DNA of 62,833 nucleotides, taken from contig VGZY01000008.1 in assembly GCA_016872355.1 (NCBI GenBank), positions 1 to 62,833 of the forward strand. Reading direction: 5' to 3'. The position numbers were made by a program, and so were the translations under genes. Position 1 is the first letter of the stretch; every line of letters starts with the position of its first letter. Shown here piece by piece: positions 60,300-62,833 of the stretch. Origin of the DNA: SAR202 cluster bacterium. Lineage in GTDB: Bacteria > Chloroflexota > Dehalococcoidia > Lucifugimonadales > VGZY01. The notes under the pieces were generated by a model. That model was not told the DNA's origin. It worked only from the letters and a program-made list of their open reading frames with translations, and did not search any database.

Positions 60300-61073
60300 T
60301 TAACTGTCACTTTTTACCCGTCTCCATGGCATCGCCCACTTCTCGGCTACGGTCATCAACGCGAAAAGCATCGTCCCCATCGCGGACAGGATTGCGATTG
60401 CGGCAAAGACGCGCTCTGTGAGGAACTGGGGCTTCGATCGGATCATCAGGTATCCCAGCCCCTTGCTCGACCCGACCCATTCGCCTATCACCGCGCCGAT
60501 TACGCTGACTGATATGGCGACTTTCATGCCTGAGAACAGGTACGGCAGTGAGGCGGGCGCTTGTGCCTTCAGGAAGACTTGCAGGCGGTTCGCGCCCAGC
60601 GTGCGCATTACGTTGACCATGTCCGCGTCAACCGATCTCATGCCGTCGACCGTGTTGACGACGATCGGAAAGAACGATATCAGCGCCACCACAATTACTT
60701 TGGGGGTGAGACCATAACCCACCCATATGATGAGCAGCGGCGCGATCACGATGATCGGGACAGTCTGGGACGCAATCAGGAACGGGTATAGCGCCCTCTC
60801 CACCGTCCTGGACAGGACTATCGCAGAGGCGAGGGCCACCCCTACTGCGAGTGCGACTCCAAAACCTACCAGGACCTCGCCCAGGGTCACCCACGTGTGC
60901 CCCCAGAGCATCCCGGAGTCGTTCACCAGCGTCCTGGCGACAATCGACGGCGAAGGCAGGAGCCACTTCTGCACGTCGAACGCCCGCACATAGACTTCCC
61001 AAGCGGCGATCGCGGCAACCATGATCGCGAGCGCGGGGAGCCAGACCCTGGCTGTATTTGCCAATCTACGCAT
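60300..61073 (-). CDS. ABC transporter permease (ThiX-like)
   Basis: The product is 257 aa with about six membrane helices and a typical BPD_transp_1 fold: N-terminal helix LPALAIMVAAIAAWEVYV, the EAA-type loop SFFPIVVNTVDGMRSVDADMVNVMRTLGA, and a later VIGEWVGSSKGLGYLM. It is the membrane partner of the substrate-binding protein (59199) and ATPase (61213) for a thiamine precursor. A 139-bp gap to the ATPase gene holds a decayed inverted-repeat element. Start ATG 61073 lies after a GGAACGAGG purine stretch. Confidence 0.93.
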   Translation of the reverse strand: MRRLANTARVWLPALAIMVAAIAAWEVYVRAFDVQKWLLPSPSIVARTLVNDSGMLWGHTWVTLGEVLVGFGVALAVGVALASAIVLSRTVERALYPFLIASQTVPIIVIAPLLIIWVGYGLTPKVIVVALISFFPIVVNTVDGMRSVDADMVNVMRTLGANRLQVFLKAQAPASLPYLFSGMKVAISVSVIGAVIGEWVGSSKGLGYLMIRSKPQFLTERVFAAIAILSAMGTMLFALMTVAEKWAMPWRRVKSDS

Positions 61074-61122
61074 CGCGTCCTCGTTCCGGCAAGCACTGTA
61101 TTCCCGGCTGCCGGTCTTCAGC

Positions 61123-61193
61123 TTTCGTAGTGGCGGGCTGCGCCTGCCTGGACGCCACGAACGTTGTTACGGCATGCAGAGCGCCTCTACGAA
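61123..61193. repeat. Decayed CGTAG..CTACG inverted-repeat element
   Basis: TTTCGTAGTGGCG on the left and GCGCCTCTACGAA on the right match the ends of the element at 47124-47210; the core (AACGTTGTTACGG) also resembles it. It interrupts the thi operon between the permease and ATPase genes. Confidence 0.5.
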
Positions 61194-61212
61194 CTCAGTG
61201 CTTTGCCTTGCA

Positions 61213-61992
61213 TTACAGAAGCGCTGCCATAAGCTTCTTCTTCAGCCGCACAAACTCCGCCTCCGTCACCATCGCCCGCGTCCGCGGCCGCGGGAGCGGC
61301 ACCCGCTCTACCAGCTTCATTCGCCCCGGCCGAGGGGTCATCACGTAGATACGATCGGACAGGAAGATCGCCTCGTCCACGTCGTGCGTGACCAGCACGA
61401 CTGTCTTCCTGAGCTGCTCCCACAGCCCGAGCAGCCAGTCCTGCAGCTGTGTCCGGGTCAGCGCGTCCAGCGCGCTGAACGGCTCGTCCAGCAGGAAAAC
61501 CGATTGGCCGGCCAGCACGGTGCGCAGGAAAGCCGTCCGCTGGCGCATCCCTCCGGAAAGAGCGTAAGGGTAAGCGTTCTCGAAGCCCCTGAGCCCGAAA
61601 CGGTCTGCCAGATCCATCGCCTTCGTGCGCGCGTCCCTCCTGGACACGCCCCTGATCTCCAGTCCCAGGATTGCGTTGTCCAGCGCCGTCCGCCACGGCA
61701 TCAGCAGGTCCTTCTGGTGCATGTATCCGACGGCGCCCAGCCGCCCCGCGGCAGCGTCGCCGTTCAGGTAGACCGTGCCGGCGCTGGGTTCATCCAGCCC
61801 GGCAATGATATTTAGAATGGTGCTCTTTCCGCAGCCGCTGGGCCCAATGATGCTGACGAATTCGCCGTTTGCCGCGAAGAGCTCGATGTTGTCCAGCACG
61901 TGGAGCGACCTGCCGTCCTGAGACATCGTCTTGCTGACGGTACTGAGCCTGATGGCAGGCTCGGCCTGGGTTGCGCGCGGTGTGCTAGCCAA
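61213..61992 (-). CDS. ABC transporter ATP-binding protein (ThiZ-like)
   Basis: About 259 aa with Walker A GPSGCGKST, Q-loop YMHQKDLLMP, signature ALSGGMRQRTAF, Walker B VFLLDEPFSALD and H-loop VTHDVDEA. The domain organisation is that of nitrate/taurine/ThiZ-type importers. The open frame extends upstream into the YbjN-like gene, but TTG 61992 (8-bp overlap with that gene's stop) has a GGAGGAGG 12 bp ahead, so I use it. It works with the permease and lipoprotein downstream. Confidence 0.93.
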   Translation of the reverse strand: MASTPRATQAEPAIRLSTVSKTMSQDGRSLHVLDNIELFAANGEFVSIIGPSGCGKSTILNIIAGLDEPSAGTVYLNGDAAAGRLGAVGYMHQKDLLMPWRTALDNAILGLEIRGVSRRDARTKAMDLADRFGLRGFENAYPYALSGGMRQRTAFLRTVLAGQSVFLLDEPFSALDALTRTQLQDWLLGLWEQLRKTVVLVTHDVDEAIFLSDRIYVMTPRPGRMKLVERVPLPRPRTRAMVTEAEFVRLKKKLMAALL

Positions 61993-62437
61993 CGAACGAA
62001 AGCGCCTCCTCCGGAGTAAGGTTCGCCCGGACCAGGCGGTGGAAGGCCGGCGCATAGTGGTCAGCGACGCCCAGGACGCTGTTGAAGTTCTCGTTTATCT
62101 GCCCGAAGCCAAGCTCGCCGTCCGCCAGGTCGAACGCCAGCTTCATCGCAAGCTCGCCGTCGTCCATGCTCAACTCGAAGTTCCCGATCGAGATGCTCCA
62201 GTTGATGAGGTTTGCGAGCACGCACGCTGCCACTCGCTTATCTTCCGGCACGGTTATGATGCCGCGCACGGAGAACGTGAGCCTCTGCGCCTCGTCGCTC
62301 CACGTAACGAGGGCGTGGTATGTGCCGTTCGCGCCCTGCAGGGACAGCGCCACCGACATAGATGGCTCGTCCACGGCAAAATATCCGGCGTGCTCTGTCT
62401 CAAAGTAAGCAACGACCGCTTCGAAGGGGGACTCCAT
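61985..62437 (-). CDS. YbjN-domain protein
   Basis: The product is 150 aa. It has a type-III-chaperone-like fold pattern: short helix MESPFEAVVAYF, strands TYHALVTWSDEAQRLTFSVRGI and helix RVAACVLANLINWSISIG, with FELSMDDGELAMKLAFDL. YbjN proteins are often linked to stress; their biochemical role is unknown. It is the first gene after the TPP riboswitch terminator, which is unusual. ATG 62437 is chosen because AGGAG lies 5-6 bp upstream. Confidence 0.8.
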   Translation of the reverse strand: MESPFEAVVAYFETEHAGYFAVDEPSMSVALSLQGANGTYHALVTWSDEAQRLTFSVRGIITVPEDKRVAACVLANLINWSISIGNFELSMDDGELAMKLAFDLADGELGFGQINENFNSVLGVADHYAPAFHRLVRANLTPEEALSFVG

Positions 62438-62456
62438 TGGCTCTCCTGTGTGCTCA

Positions 62457-62488
62457 GAAAACAAAAATGCCGCCGGAATCCGGGCGGC
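62457..62488 (-). terminator. Intrinsic terminator of TPP riboswitch
   Basis: A GC-rich hairpin (62469-62488; arms GCCGCC..GGCGGC with one bulge) is followed on the minus strand by TTTTTGTTTT (62457-62467). It lies between the aptamer and the first gene, so TPP binding would favour termination. Confidence 0.85.
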
Positions 62489-62516
62489 AAACGAACAAAC
62501 AAGGCTGGCTGCGCCT

Positions 62517-62603
62517 CATCCCTTCGCTGGCATTACCCAGATCAGGTCACGGGGTCGCTCCGATAAAGCGGAGCCTCTCAGCCTGGCTACCCAAGCTCCC
62601 CCC
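62517..62603 (-). promoter_or_regulatory. TPP riboswitch (THI element)
   Basis: On the minus strand the conserved sequence runs GGGGAGC, CTGAGAGG, then ACCC, then TGACCTGATCTGGGTAATGCC, AGCGAAGGGA, which matches the TPP aptamer (CTGAGA, GACC and the ACCTGAT-TGGATAATGCCAGCG-AGGGA core). It precedes a transcription terminator and the YbjN/thi operon, so it controls that operon by attenuation in response to thiamine pyrophosphate. Confidence 0.95.
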
Positions 62604-62626
62604 GGGCAAGTACTCGATTGAGAAGC

Positions 62627-62655
62627 AGTCTAGCGGACGAGCAAAGGGGTGTCAA
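62627..62655 (-). promoter_or_regulatory. Sigma70-type promoter of the thi operon
   Basis: TTGACA (62650-62655) and TAGACT (62627-62632) on the minus strand are separated by 17 bp. Transcription would begin near 62620, just ahead of the aptamer. Confidence 0.8.
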
Positions 62656-62677
62656 CGAAGGGGCCCCGCCGTGTCTT

Positions 62678-62724
62678 TGCTCAGTGATATTGTCAGTAGG
62701 TAACTGCTCAGTGAATATGTCAGT
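62678..62724. repeat. IS-end direct repeats
   Basis: TGCTCAGTGATATTGTCAGT (62678-62697) and TGCTCAGTGAATATGTCAGT (62705-62724) are near-identical 20-mers at a 27-bp period, directly before a transposase start. They are probably transposase-binding end repeats of the element on the right. Confidence 0.65.
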
Positions 62725-62726
62725 CC

Positions 62727-62833
62727 ATGAGAGGACTACATTTGACCGAGCGAGAAGCGAAGAGAGCACAGATACTGAACCTTGTTCTGGAGGGGCGTTG
62801 CGAGGCAAGTAAGGCCGCTGAGCTGATGGGTGT
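62727..62833 (+). CDS. Transposase N-terminus (partial, ISNCY/HTH-type)
   Basis: ATG 62727 opens MRGLHLTEREAKRAQIL and continues NLVLEGRCEASKAAELMGV to the window edge. This matches the N-terminal helix-turn-helix of ISNCY-like transposases (LTxxExxRxxIL..V.EG..T..EAA..LG). The catalytic part is outside. A TTG at 62742 is an alternative start. Upstream are end repeats and the thi-operon promoter. Confidence 0.65.
   Translation, partial: MRGLHLTEREAKRAQILNLVLEGRCEASKAAELMG

Overview
The window looks like chromosomal DNA of a high-GC bacterium, most likely a Chloroflexota lineage near Dehalococcoidia/SAR202. This is an inference from gene content: NHL and PQQ propeller proteins, a CRTAC1/UnbV protein, DUF1800, DUF3179, several divergent PIG-L proteins, DUF1801, an Ldh-type dehydrogenase, and lipoproteins with long Thr/Pro linkers. 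No rRNA, tRNA or CRISPR was seen. The window opens in the 3' end of one transposase and closes in the 5' end of another.

Left part (1-11.3 kb): an IS remnant and a nested inverted-repeat region. Then, mostly on the minus strand, come an NHL protein, a four-helix-bundle protein, a DUF1800 protein, two tiny membrane proteins, two arrestin-like paralogs, a CRTAC1 lipoprotein and a PQQ-propeller/zincin lipoprotein. The plus strand carries a carbonic-anhydrase-like gene and an AbrB-PIN toxin-antitoxin pair. The two arrestin/CRTAC1 transcription units share an ATCACA-N6-TGTGAT operator. Middle-left (11.3-20.3 kb): trxB, a mechanosensitive channel fused to a trehalose-phosphatase, a SelA-fold PLP enzyme, DUF3179, Ldh, DUF1801 and a VOC gene broken by a stop codon.

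20.3-36.4 kb: a Fic gene behind three identical-class palindromes spaced exactly 40 bp, convergent with an OLD-like ATPase. Next come an NfeD/ClpP-class membrane protein fused to a LuxR DNA-binding domain, a pirin gene with a very clear promoter/operator, an NAD(P)-binding protein lacking a normal start codon, a large NHL protein, SirB1-like, three PIG-L paralogs that share an Asp-to-His change at the presumed catalytic base, a MobA-like transferase, and an ada gene interrupted by an in-frame TAA. 36.4-51.6 kb is mostly minus-strand metabolism: thrC, GH15, ABC-F, an S9 peptidase, an operon of AMP-ligase/AtzG-like/amidase, a NYN-cold-shock protein, an M24 peptidase, MarC and an MFS transporter.

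51.8-62.8 kb: a giant secreted LamG/fibrinogen-like/C-type-lectin protein with a 3' frameshift, then a minus-strand operon under a TPP riboswitch with a terminator: YbjN-like, a ThiXYZ-like ABC transporter, a 59-aa basic protein, thiD, an APH-fold kinase (candidate thiamine-related kinase), and possibly an ornithine-cyclodeaminase-like gene. The riboswitch promoter abuts the end of an IS element. Recurrent signals across the window are small inverted-repeat elements (about 336-512, 47124-47210, 61123-61193), degenerate short-word arrays at gene ends, and several genes with single disabling lesions.
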